Assembly (NCBI GenBank): GCA_947449135.1
Contig: CANFQO010000022.1
Span: 1 to 41,523, forward strand
DNA length: 41,523 bases
Source: Planctomycetaceae bacterium
GTDB taxonomy: Bacteria; Planctomycetota; Planctomycetia; Pirellulales; UBA1268
Reading direction: 5' to 3'
The notes under the pieces are model-generated. The model was not told the origin of the DNA and ran no database searches. It saw nothing but the letters and a program-made list of their open reading frames with translations. This document shows, piece by piece, positions 15,896 to 23,242 of the stretch; within the stretch, counting starts at the first letter, position 1, and each line of letters starts with the position of its first letter. Position numbers and translations under genes: made by a program.

Positions 15896-17650
15896 ATGAT
15901 GTCGGAACACGAACACAAGAACGATCCCTGGGCCAACCTCGCCGATTCTCTCGGTGCCAAGCCCGTCGCCAAGCCCGCCTCACCGCCTGCGGCCGCAACG
16001 CCGCCGGCCCCTGCCCGCCCCCCGCAGAAAGCACGCGAGGAGAAGCCAACTCCCGCCGTCCGCTCCGATTGGGGTGGACTGGAATCGGCGTTGGGACTGG
16101 CACCCGCAGGTGAGCCGAAAACATCGACCCCGTCGAGCCGGTCGCAACCGGCCAAGCCTCTCCCACCGGCTGCTCCGCCGGCCCGGGAAGCGGTGGAGCC
16201 ACCGCAGCGTCGCAGCGATCGCGAGCGCGACGAGTTCTCCTTTGGCAGCCGCCGGCCGGCCCCTGAGTCGGCGCCCCAGCAAAGCCGTGAACCGATCGAC
16301 TCCGTCCCGCGACGTGATCCACCGCGGTCGCAGCGGACAGAAGAGCCCGCTTCCTCCGAGACCTTCCGATCAGGTGGCGGAGAACGCGCGGAATCCGGTT
16401 CCCGCGATCAAAACGATCGCGGTCACAACGAATCGGGCTCCGCACCGCGGGGCGGCGAGGACGAGCAGGGTGCGGGCCGTGGTCGCCGTCGTCGTGGCCG
16501 GCGTGGTGGCCGCGGACGTGGTCGCCGCGACGAAGGAAGGGACCGCCCGCTGCCGGGTCAGACGGATGGCGAACATGGCACGGGTGCAGGACCAGGACGT
16601 GTGCCTGCCGGCGCAGAAACGCATGATGGATACGAACGGCCACTAAGAGAGAATCAGGGCGAGGAACAGGGCGAACGGTTCGATCGTGCCGGAGTGGCCC
16701 GCGAATCGAACGGACCTGAGGATGGGGGGCAGCGACCGGACACCCTCGGCGAAGGTGACCGTGACGGGGAGTCCGCTCCCCGTCGCCGCCGCAGGGGCCG
16801 ACGTGGTGGCCGTCGCCGCGGCCGTGGCGACCGTGAAGGAGAGGTCGGCGGTGTTCGCCCGCAGGCCGATCGCGAGGGCGGAGAACCGCCACGTCGCTCC
16901 ACCGAAGGTGAGTCACGGATCCCAGCGGGTGATTCCGCTGGAGATTTTGACGATGAGCCGCTGCCGGCCGGTTACGGCGTGCGTCAGCCCACGAGGCCAG
17001 GTGACGCACCCCGATCGGATGGATCCCGGGCCGGAGGCGGCGATGCATCTGGGAGCCCAAAAACAGACGACCGTGAGCCGGGGGAGGCAGGTGGCCGCCG
17101 TCGTCGTCGCCGCCGTCGGGGCGAAGGCCGCGGCACCACTGGCAGCACCTCTACATCTTCAACCGCTGGCAGCCGCGAAGGCTCCACGGGCCGCCGTTCG
17201 AGCCGCTCCTCAGAGGGCAGCGGCGAACGTCGCGGCAGGCGCAGCCGTCGGAGTGCCGGGGAAGAGCGCCGTTCCGCATCGACGTTCGACCGCGGTCGTC
17301 GCGATGAGTTTGCTCCCGTAGCCGGTGGACGGGAGGAGGACGACGAGGGCCTGGAGTTTCTCGGCATCGAGGATGCTGGCCACGACGGACGAGCTCGTGA
17401 CGAGCGTCACCCTGCCGACGATGATGACAGCATCATCGAGAGCGGGCTCAACGAGGTGCTCGACGTGCCCAGTTGGGTGGAAGCGATCGGAATCGTCATC
17501 GCCGGTAATCTTGATGCTCGCAGCCGATCGCCCCGAAGTGGGGAGGGAAGCCGTGGAGGAGAACCACGCGGCGACTCCTCGACACGAGGTGGCTCATCGG
17601 AAAGATCGCGTGATTCCCGACGCGGCGGCCGCTCGGGCGACCAACGCTGA
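15896..17650 (+). CDS. Arg/Gly-rich low-complexity protein with conserved acidic C-terminal segment
   Basis: A 584-residue, highly charged protein starting MMSEHEHKNDPWANLADSLG. The middle has several Arg/Gly clusters, for example GRRRRGRRGGRGRGRRD (about 193-213), RRRRRGRRGGRRRGRGD (about 294-315) and GGRRRRRRRRGEGRG (about 398-415), separated by acidic Glu/Asp/Gly stretches. The C-terminus has an ordered segment EVLDVPSWVEAIGIVIAGNL before a final Arg/Ser/Gly tail. RGG-like clusters commonly bind RNA, and the layout recalls disordered RNase E scaffolds, but no nuclease domain is present. The frame is open from 15725, yet ordered sequence starts at ATG 15896 (or 15899). A strong terminator within repeat copy C follows. 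Function not known. Confidence 0.65.
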   Translation: MMSEHEHKNDPWANLADSLGAKPVAKPASPPAAATPPAPARPPQKAREEKPTPAVRSDWGGLESALGLAPAGEPKTSTPSSRSQPAKPLPPAAPPAREAVEPPQRRSDRERDEFSFGSRRPAPESAPQQSREPIDSVPRRDPPRSQRTEEPASSETFRSGGGERAESGSRDQNDRGHNESGSAPRGGEDEQGAGRGRRRRGRRGGRGRGRRDEGRDRPLPGQTDGEHGTGAGPGRVPAGAETHDGYERPLRENQGEEQGERFDRAGVARESNGPEDGGQRPDTLGEGDRDGESAPRRRRRGRRGGRRRGRGDREGEVGGVRPQADREGGEPPRRSTEGESRIPAGDSAGDFDDEPLPAGYGVRQPTRPGDAPRSDGSRAGGGDASGSPKTDDREPGEAGGRRRRRRRRGEGRGTTGSTSTSSTAGSREGSTGRRSSRSSEGSGERRGRRSRRSAGEERRSASTFDRGRRDEFAPVAGGREEDDEGLEFLGIEDAGHDGRARDERHPADDDDSIIESGLNEVLDVPSWVEAIGIVIAGNLDARSRSPRSGEGSRGGEPRGDSSTRGGSSERSRDSRRGGRSGDQR

Positions 17651-17684
17651 GGCTGGTTTTCCAGGCTGATGAAACCCGAACCGT

Positions 17685-17806
17685 TTGAATAAAAGCCCCC
17701 TGCGGAAGCCGGGGGACTCCGGTTGGAGCCATCGTCTCGCGTGCCATGCCGATCCGGGATCGCCCAACGGCCCGGTGTCCCCGGACTTCCGTCCGGGGCT
17801 TTTTTA
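17685..17806. repeat. dispersed palindromic element, copy C part 1 (reverse-orientation composite)
   Basis: This 122-base unit is the reverse complement of the unit at 29664-29787. In order it holds TTGAATAAAAGCCCCC, GCGGAAGC and GGGGGACTCC, a spacer with CATCGTCTCGCGTGCCAT and GATCCGGGAT, and a second hairpin GGTGTCCCCGGACTTCCG onward. Reading the reverse strand, the spacer matches CATCCCGGAT, GGATGGCACGCGAGA and CAACCGGAGTCCCC of the other copy. It lies between two convergent genes. Confidence 0.8.
17779..17805 (+). terminator. intrinsic terminator downstream of the Arg/Gly-rich gene
   Basis: A perfect 8-bp stem CCCCGGAC (17779-17786)/GTCCGGGG (17791-17798) around TTCC is followed by C and six T (17800-17805). 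It is the strongest terminator-like signal in the window and serves the plus-strand gene ending at 17650. Confidence 0.85.
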
Positions 17807-17904
17807 TATGGGACGCGCCAGGCCCCGGAGGGCCGGGTAAGCACCCGCGGGCGGAGGCCTGCCAAGCGAAAACGACGCGATGTCGTGTTTCGCGTGAAGA
17901 CAGA

Positions 17905-17964
17905 CAAAAAGCCCTCGGCGGAAGCCGGGGGACTCCGCGCGGAACGATCGTCCCGCGTGCGATG
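17905..17964. repeat. dispersed palindromic element, copy C part 2 (reverse-orientation half)
   Basis: AAAAAGCCCTCGGC, GGAA and GCCGGGGGACTCC are followed by a partial spacer GATCGTCCCGCGTGCGATGC that resembles the spacer of part 1. It is a truncated or single-ended copy directly downstream of the minus-strand gene ending at 17965. The 100 bases between parts 1 and 2 show no match to the other copies. Confidence 0.75.
17906..17931 (-). terminator. intrinsic terminator for the minus-strand gene at 17965-18708
   Basis: On the minus strand the stem CCCCCGGC/GCCGAGGG (one mismatch) encloses TTCC and is followed by CTTTTT. It lies 34 bases past the stop codon of the 247-residue protein gene. Confidence 0.7.
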
Positions 17965-18708
17965 CTATTTGAGTGAAATCGTCCTCGCCAGAGGACGCAG
18001 GATCTGATCGACCACGCAGGTGTCGACCACCTCGCGAGCCAGCGTGGCGAGTCGGTCCATAGCGTCGACGTAGGTGGTGCCCGGCTCGAGGCTCCCATAC
18101 TGCCGAGCCGTGACGTAGACGCTCAACTGCTCTTCGGAAAAGTCGCCAGTACGGACCTGAAACGCGTTGGTCCTCGACTCCGTGCTGACGCGAACTTGCA
18201 CCCGGCAGTCTTCGTCGAGAGAGATCGTGAGTGATGGCTCGTAATTGATGACCCGGCCGCCGGGCAGTTCGGACGTCCGATCGAAGGCCGGCCCGACGCC
18301 GAGCGCCTCCGCCAGCAGGGCGTTGTGGTTGCCGCGGAAGGCGAAATCGAATCCGAACAGCAGATCAAGCGCCTCGCAATCGAGGGGGCTGATCGAGAGA
18401 AATGCGGGCGCCAGATCGAGCACCAGCCGATGCTGGTCGAGCACGGCGTCGAGCGACGGTGGATTCACCTGGCCCGAACAGAGCCGCTTGGTCTCGACCG
18501 CCGCCCAGCGGTATCGGCCCTGGTCCTTGTCCTCCTCCAACACGAAATCCCGCTTGTCGCGGCAGTAGAACTTCCGCATGGTCGGGTAGCGTTTCTGCAC
18601 ACGCTCGAAGAAGTGGAGGATCGTCTCCCGCTGGCCCGGAAGTTCCATCTCCGTGGCCAGATTCATGTTGACGTAGAAATCGTCGGCGAGCGACGCATAC
18701 TGCGTCAT
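17965..18708 (-). CDS. uncharacterised conserved-looking cytoplasmic protein
   Basis: A 247-residue acidic protein with no signal peptide or membrane segment, and not recognised. It begins MTQYASLADDFYVNMNLATE. It has a basic motif QKRYPTMRKFYCRDKRDFVL (about 38-57) and a segment rich in alternating strands, ISPLDCEALDLLFGFDFAFR, that recalls a small-molecule or protein-interaction barrel. The C-terminal region has GSLEPGTTYVDAMDRLATL and a final helix. The evenly spread amino-acid use and ordered secondary-structure pattern make it a real gene. It is probably monocistronic: a terminator follows, and the next upstream genes run the other way. No function is proposed. Confidence 0.7.
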   Translation of the reverse strand: MTQYASLADDFYVNMNLATEMELPGQRETILHFFERVQKRYPTMRKFYCRDKRDFVLEEDKDQGRYRWAAVETKRLCSGQVNPPSLDAVLDQHRLVLDLAPAFLSISPLDCEALDLLFGFDFAFRGNHNALLAEALGVGPAFDRTSELPGGRVINYEPSLTISLDEDCRVQVRVSTESRTNAFQVRTGDFSEEQLSVYVTARQYGSLEPGTTYVDAMDRLATLAREVVDTCVVDQILRPLARTISLK

Positions 18709-18743
18709 AACGTATGCACTCCGGTGGGAAAATCATCCGAAAA

Positions 18744-18905
18744 ATGAGTATACGGGTGGCGTGCAGTGGGTGTCAAAAGAGGGTGCATGTCGACCGTGCC
18801 CAGGGTCACCGGCTGGATTCAGGGCGCACGAAACGCCATACTTTGCCGAGCAGGGAGTTTGGGTTCGCAGCACCTGGAGTGGAGCCCGCGTACTCGGGAA
18901 GCTGG
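18744..18905 (+). pseudogene. possible remnant of a small zinc-ribbon gene
   Basis: ATG 18744 opens MSIRVACSGCQKRVHVD, which closely resembles the first zinc knuckle (CxxC) of small zinc-ribbon starts common in planctomycetes. In that frame no second knuckle follows and the sequence becomes Arg/Ser-rich. In the frame two bases on, GACRPCPG supplies a CxxC-like motif at about 18783-18806. The first frame later continues open to 19100 without looking like a protein. A frameshifted remnant or a chance resemblance are both possible. Confidence 0.25.
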
Positions 18906-18910
18906 TCATC

Positions 18911-19114
18911 ATGCCACCGCAGCAGGAAGCTTCAGAGATCCCCGACGATCAAATTTCGATCGAGCAACGAGGCGATGGGAAGATCGTCGTCAGGGTCCGG
19001 TCGCAAGGTCCGGAGGAATCGCGGCTGCCCGATGCCGTGTTTTCCTTTCGTAACGGTGATCCTCAATACGCCTACTGGCTGGCTCGGCTCTCTGCGATGA
19101 GCCAGCCGAAGTGA
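18911..19114 (+). CDS. small uncharacterised acidic protein
   Basis: A 67-residue protein, MPPQQEASEIPDDQISIEQR and on, with a short strand-rich core (GKIVVRVRS) and an end FRNGDPQYAYWLARLSAM. The composition is ordered and protein-like, unlike the Arg-rich shadow frames around it, so it is probably real, but the family is not recognised. The frame is open further upstream to 18761 with poor-quality sequence; ATG 18911 has GGGAA about 10 bases ahead. Its TGA (19112-19114) overlaps a GTG that could start the next gene (GTGA at 19111-19114), suggesting cotranscription with the glycosidase-like gene. Confidence 0.5.
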   Translation: MPPQQEASEIPDDQISIEQRGDGKIVVRVRSQGPEESRLPDAVFSFRNGDPQYAYWLARLSAMSQPK

Positions 19115-19152
19115 ATGGCTGCCGTGATCGGCGGCCGCGCCTGATCAACCGT

Positions 19153-19160
19153 GAGGAAGG
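19153..19160 (+). promoter_or_regulatory. Shine-Dalgarno-like site deciding the start at 19165
   Basis: GAGGAAGG lies four bases before GTG 19165 and is the best ribosome-binding match near the glycosidase-like gene. It favours this start over the overlapping GTG at 19111. Confidence 0.5.
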
Positions 19161-19164
19161 CGTC

Positions 19165-20940
19165 GTGGGATCTTTGACGATTGAACGGACCTCGTGGCTC
19201 TCAACACGGCACACACTCGGTGCGAGGCTGCCTCTTCTGTTTCTGGCCAGCATGCTCCTGCTGCCTCTGGCACCCCCGATGCCTGGCATGGGTGCTGAAG
19301 ATGGGAATCGCATCGCGATAAGCCTTGCTGCTCCGGATCGCAACGATCACCCCGTGGTCCGCTACGCCGTGGCCCAACTGCAGAAACACCTCGCCAGCGA
19401 GGCCGCGACGTCTTCCTTCGTCAACGAGCCCACCGCGTCGGTTCGTGGCCGCATCGAGATGATCATCGACCCTGCCGCCGTCAATCCCCCGTCGACAGCG
19501 GTGCCGGAGAGTTTTCGGCTGATCGCCGCCGCGAACGGTTCGCTGAAGATGATTGCCGCGGATGGTCCGGCGTTGCTGTGGGCCGTGCGAGACTTTCAGC
19601 ACTACTACTGCACGGACTGGCTCGAGCATCTGCGGGACGGCACGCCCATGGAACTCAATATCCTCTCCGCGCCCACCATTCAGAACCGCGGCTTCTGGAC
19701 ATGGCTCTACGGGTGCAAGGACGTCTTCGCCTACATCGACCGCGCGAGCGACTGGAAGTTGAACCACATCATTTTCTGGAACCTCGGTGTGCCGATGAAT
19801 GCAGACCGAATCAACGAGTATGCCCACGAGCGCGGCGTAAAAATCTGGTGGGGCTTCAGCTTTGGATGGACGGCCGGCGATTTTCGAGATGCGTCGCCGG
19901 CCCTGGCGGCCCGATTGCAGGCGCTCTACGAAGCCCAAAAAGCGAAGATCGGCCCAACGCTGGCCAACCTGTGCCCGCAGGAACCGGAGACACCGCAGGC
20001 CCTGAAGGATTTCGTTCTCGACGTCTACGAACACCAGTATGCCTGGATTCCAGACATCGACGGCATCTATTTTCAGACCGCCACCGAGGCGATCTGTCCG
20101 TGCGATCGCTGCAAGCAGGTCCCAATCGGCGAGAGCGTCATGAAGACGATCTTGCCAATCATCGAGGAACTGCATCGGCGTCACCCGACCCTGAAGATCT
20201 CGGCTGGAATGCACAACAAGGGGGAGCAGTTTGCCGCTCTCCGCGGCCTGCCCGACTATGTGAACATCTGCTGGGAGGCGGGAACGACCTGGGCCCCCAC
20301 CATCGAAGACTTCAAGACGCAGATGACCTACCGCGGGGCCGAGGAGGACTTCTCTGGGATCTACCGCATCACCATGAACTGCGGGATGGATGTGCTCGGA
20401 CAGACCTACGGTGGTGAAAAGGACCGCGTCTGGCTGAACCGCGTGGATCAACTCTGGCACTACATCGAAGAAGGCCGCCTGCCCGAGTCTGGCAAGAAGT
20501 GGCCGATTGTGGTGAACGGCAAGGATGTCGGCTATCCATGCGTCTCCGACTGGCGACCGCCAGCCGGAAAGCGACTCCTGGACAACGCCAATTTCCAGAC
20601 GCTGCTTGAATGGTCCGGTGAACTGGCAAAGGGTCCACCGCGATCGAAGGGCGTCTTTCCGCTTGTCGAGGCAGGTTTTATCGATCTCAAGATGCGCCGA
20701 GTGCCGGCGATGGTGGCGGAAACCATTTGGAACCCGCTCGCCGACCAGACTGAACTCGAACGTCGTTGCCGCATGATCTGGGATGGCAGCGTGGGCGGAT
20801 GGCCGACCACTCCCAACCCATACTGGACTGCCTCACAAGGCGATCCGCCCCATCAAGAAGCCGGCACTGCCGGCGATCAAGCACTGGACGACCTAGGGAA
20901 CGTCTACAAGGAAGCATTGACAGGGGAAGCGAAGAAATAA
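19165..20940 (+). CDS. putative secreted glycoside hydrolase-like TIM-barrel protein
   Basis: A 591-residue protein with an N-terminal signal peptide (hydrophobic LPLLFLASMLLLPLAPP, processing near GMGAEDG). Residues about 45-150 look like the small alpha/beta domain preceding GH20/GH67-type catalytic barrels (PVVRYAVAQLQKHLASEA, ALLWAVRDFQHYY). The barrel follows with RGFWTWLYGCKDVFAYIDRA, WKLNHIIFWNLG, HERGVKIWWGFSFGW and a later acidic site DGIYFQTATEAICPCDRC. The resemblance is to GH20/GH67/DUF4838-type proteins, but the exact family and substrate are not identifiable by eye. GTG 19165 is chosen because GAGGAAGG lies at 19153-19160; GTG 19111, overlapping the upstream stop, is an alternative. 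Confidence 0.55.
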   Translation: MGSLTIERTSWLSTRHTLGARLPLLFLASMLLLPLAPPMPGMGAEDGNRIAISLAAPDRNDHPVVRYAVAQLQKHLASEAATSSFVNEPTASVRGRIEMIIDPAAVNPPSTAVPESFRLIAAANGSLKMIAADGPALLWAVRDFQHYYCTDWLEHLRDGTPMELNILSAPTIQNRGFWTWLYGCKDVFAYIDRASDWKLNHIIFWNLGVPMNADRINEYAHERGVKIWWGFSFGWTAGDFRDASPALAARLQALYEAQKAKIGPTLANLCPQEPETPQALKDFVLDVYEHQYAWIPDIDGIYFQTATEAICPCDRCKQVPIGESVMKTILPIIEELHRRHPTLKISAGMHNKGEQFAALRGLPDYVNICWEAGTTWAPTIEDFKTQMTYRGAEEDFSGIYRITMNCGMDVLGQTYGGEKDRVWLNRVDQLWHYIEEGRLPESGKKWPIVVNGKDVGYPCVSDWRPPAGKRLLDNANFQTLLEWSGELAKGPPRSKGVFPLVEAGFIDLKMRRVPAMVAETIWNPLADQTELERRCRMIWDGSVGGWPTTPNPYWTASQGDPPHQEAGTAGDQALDDLGNVYKEALTGEAKK

Positions 20941-21193
20941 TCGCCCACTCCCAGTCTCTTGCTGGATGTGGTGCCACAGGAGGGGCCGAGGGCAGCAATC
21001 CCCCTTCCCTCCACGTCCTTCCTGACGAGGATGTCTTCGAGCGTATCCCGGATAGCTGTAGCGACGTGTTGGCAAACCCAGAGACTTAGGCGAGGGGGTC
21101 GGCGGAAGCTCGAGGAGCGTTGGGCCGCCGCGGCCCCCGCGACGAGACTTTTGCCGCCCCCGAAGCCGGTGCTACACCAAACTCAGATGCGTC

Positions 21194-22588
21194 TTAGTCG
21201 TCGGCCCGGGAACTGGCGATCAGCGAGATGAACTCGCGATTGCTCTTGAACTTGGCGAGCTGCTTGGTGAGCTGCTCCATGGCATCGACATGATGCATCG
21301 TCGAGAGGGTGCGACGCAGCATGCCTACCGCGTGCAGCGTGTTGGCATCGAGCAACTTCTCTTCTCGCCTGGTCCCAGACTGCGAGATGTCGATGGACGG
21401 CCAGACCCGCCTGTCCGACAGCTTGCGGTCGAGCACCAATTCCATGTTTCCCGTGCCCTTGAACTCCTGAAAAATGAGTTCGTCCATCCGGCTGCCGGTA
21501 TCGATCAGAGCCGTCGCCACGATCGTCAGCGAGCCCCCTTCCTCGAACACACGGGCCGTTGCAAACAGCTTCTTGGGAATATCGAGCGCCTTGATGTCGA
21601 CGCCACCAGACATCGTACGGCCGGTATTGCCGACCCACTTGTTGAAGGCCCGTGCCATGCGGGTGATGGAGTCCATCAGCAGGAATACATCCTTGCCCGC
21701 CTCGGCCATCCGCTTGCAACGCTCGATCACCAGTTGCGACAGACGCACGTGGCTTTCGACATCACAGTCGAGACTGCTGGCCATCACCTCCCCCTTCACG
21801 GTCCGACGCATGTCGGTGACCTCCTCGGGACGCTCGTCGATGAGCAGCATCACGAGGTTCAATTCCGGGTGATTGGCTGAAATCGCCTGCGATACCTGCT
21901 GCAGCAGCACGGTCTTGCCCGTACGGGGCGGCGCCACGATGAGCGCCCGCTGACCTTTGCCCAGCGGCGTGAGCAGATCCATGACTCGGGTCGTGATCGG
22001 TTGCTGGCCGGTTTCGAGACGAAGCCAGGTTTCCGGGTTGATGGGCGTGAGTTGATCGAACGTTTTGACGTTGACGTACAGGTCGGGCGCCATGCCTTCG
22101 ACCTCTTGGATCTCGCGGACGCGCGGACCCTGCTGCCTTCTGCCCGGCTGCACGAGCACCTTGAGGGACACCCCTTCACGCAACCGATAACGCTCGATCA
22201 TCGTTGCGGGAACGAACGGATCGGTCCGCTCACGTTGGTAGTTTGTCTCAGGACTCCGCAGGAATCCGTACCCGTTCGGGTGCATCTCCAGAATGCCATT
22301 CCCCGGTTCGAGCGGTATTGGCTCGCCGTTTTCGGAGACCTCCGGCTCAAGTTCCGGCGGCCTCATCCCCTCCCCTTCCATGTCGACAGCACCGGCACCA
22401 GATGGCACTGGACCACCGCCACCGCCGCCACCGCGACGAAACCGCCGCCGCCGGCCGCCGTAGCCGCCGCCGCCGCCGTGGGCCTGTCCCTGTCCCTGTC
22501 CCTGCCCACCGCCCCCGTAACCGCCCGGTGATTGGCCTCCCTGTCCGCCAAATCCACCACGGCCCCGCGATCGCCTCCGCTTCGACAT
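21194..22588 (-). CDS. rho: transcription termination factor Rho with Gly/Arg-rich N-terminal extension
   Basis: A 464-residue protein. Residues 1-60 or so (MSKRRRSRGRGGFGGQGGQS onward) are a Gly/Arg/Gln-rich low-complexity extension. The cold-shock-like RNA-binding domain follows (GILEMHPNGYGFLRSPE, about 100-165). The RecA-type ATPase has Walker A APPRTGKT (219-226, Lys225), Walker B region LLIDERPEEVTDM, and SITRMARAFN plus MSGGVDIKAL for the Q- and R-loop regions. Rho is a hexameric helicase that terminates transcription. An N-terminal helix-bundle domain was not recognised; the glycine-rich segment stands in its place. The upstream in-frame ATG at 22714 is rejected because it would add unrelated sequence. 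It is convergent with the glycosidase-like gene. Confidence 0.95.
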   Translation of the reverse strand: MSKRRRSRGRGGFGGQGGQSPGGYGGGGQGQGQGQAHGGGGGYGGRRRRFRRGGGGGGGPVPSGAGAVDMEGEGMRPPELEPEVSENGEPIPLEPGNGILEMHPNGYGFLRSPETNYQRERTDPFVPATMIERYRLREGVSLKVLVQPGRRQQGPRVREIQEVEGMAPDLYVNVKTFDQLTPINPETWLRLETGQQPITTRVMDLLTPLGKGQRALIVAPPRTGKTVLLQQVSQAISANHPELNLVMLLIDERPEEVTDMRRTVKGEVMASSLDCDVESHVRLSQLVIERCKRMAEAGKDVFLLMDSITRMARAFNKWVGNTGRTMSGGVDIKALDIPKKLFATARVFEEGGSLTIVATALIDTGSRMDELIFQEFKGTGNMELVLDRKLSDRRVWPSIDISQSGTRREEKLLDANTLHAVGMLRRTLSTMHHVDAMEQLTKQLAKFKSNREFISLIASSRADD

Positions 22589-23242
22589 GGATACAACACA
22601 CCTAAGGAAAAAGGATCTGACTACAACCGTTAATCGTTCGTACCGCGTGCAATCCGGCCGCACCAAATTGACCGCCCAAACTGTCCTTACAGTGAACGAC
22701 GTGCGGTCAATCAAGCTGGGACGGTCGAAACGACCGAACGAGACCTCAGAGATTCGGCTCAGAGGCCCAAGGCTTCAGTGCCCAAACGTTCCAGCGGCCC
22801 TACGTTCCACGTGAACGGTTGGGAAACCGGAAGAAGATCCCGGGGAGGCCTTTGAACGGCCCTCTATCTCGAAAAATCTTTCGTTCGAAAAATCTTTCGA
22901 CGATTCCTCGGGAGCGACACGGCGGCTTAGCCGCTGCTGAAAAACCCCATCGCGACGTGTCAGGCAGAAGTATCCTCCGACCGCGTCGGATTGTCAAGCG
23001 GCGGAGCGGCGGAGGGATACCACAACACCCGGTAAAGATAGGGGACACAAGGCCCCTAGGCAGGCTATTTCTGGCCCAAATCACAGCCAGCGGCCTTTTC
23101 GATGCGATTCCTGCGACCGTTTCGACCGATACATCTTCCGGGCCTGAAAACGGACAGATCGAAAGTCCACAAGGGCCCGCCGCCTGGATGGCAGCTCATC
23201 CAGGCTTGATGGTCGTGCCAGATGTCCCCTGAGGCTGGAGTG
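22589..23242. other. 654-base divergent intergenic region between rho and the thioredoxin-like gene
   Basis: No credible gene is seen. The short frames here (for example plus 22819-23232) have Arg/Pro-rich shadow composition. The region contains a 6-bp hairpin CGGTCG-AAA-CGACCG at 22722-22736, a tandem 14-base repeat at 22870-22899 and AT-richer stretches unlike the flanking coding DNA. Its length leaves room for a long rho leader, which is known for rho genes in other bacteria, but no attenuator could be defined. Confidence 0.5.
22870..22899. repeat. tandem 14-base repeat with inverted symmetry
   Basis: CGAAAAATCTTTCG occurs at 22870-22883 and again at 22886-22899, separated by TT (period 16). 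Each copy is an imperfect palindrome (CGAAA/TTTCG), and the junction forms a further inverted pair, TTTCG-TT-CGAAA. Its position between divergent genes fits an operator, but no cognate regulator is known. Confidence 0.6.

Noticed and set aside
15894-17060. 388-codon minus-strand open frame
   Set aside because: His/Arg/Pro-rich mirror of the Arg/Gly-rich protein's repetitive codons.
22819-23232. 137-codon plus-strand frame in the rho upstream region
   Set aside because: No homology, odd composition and it contains the tandem palindromic repeat; treated as non-coding.
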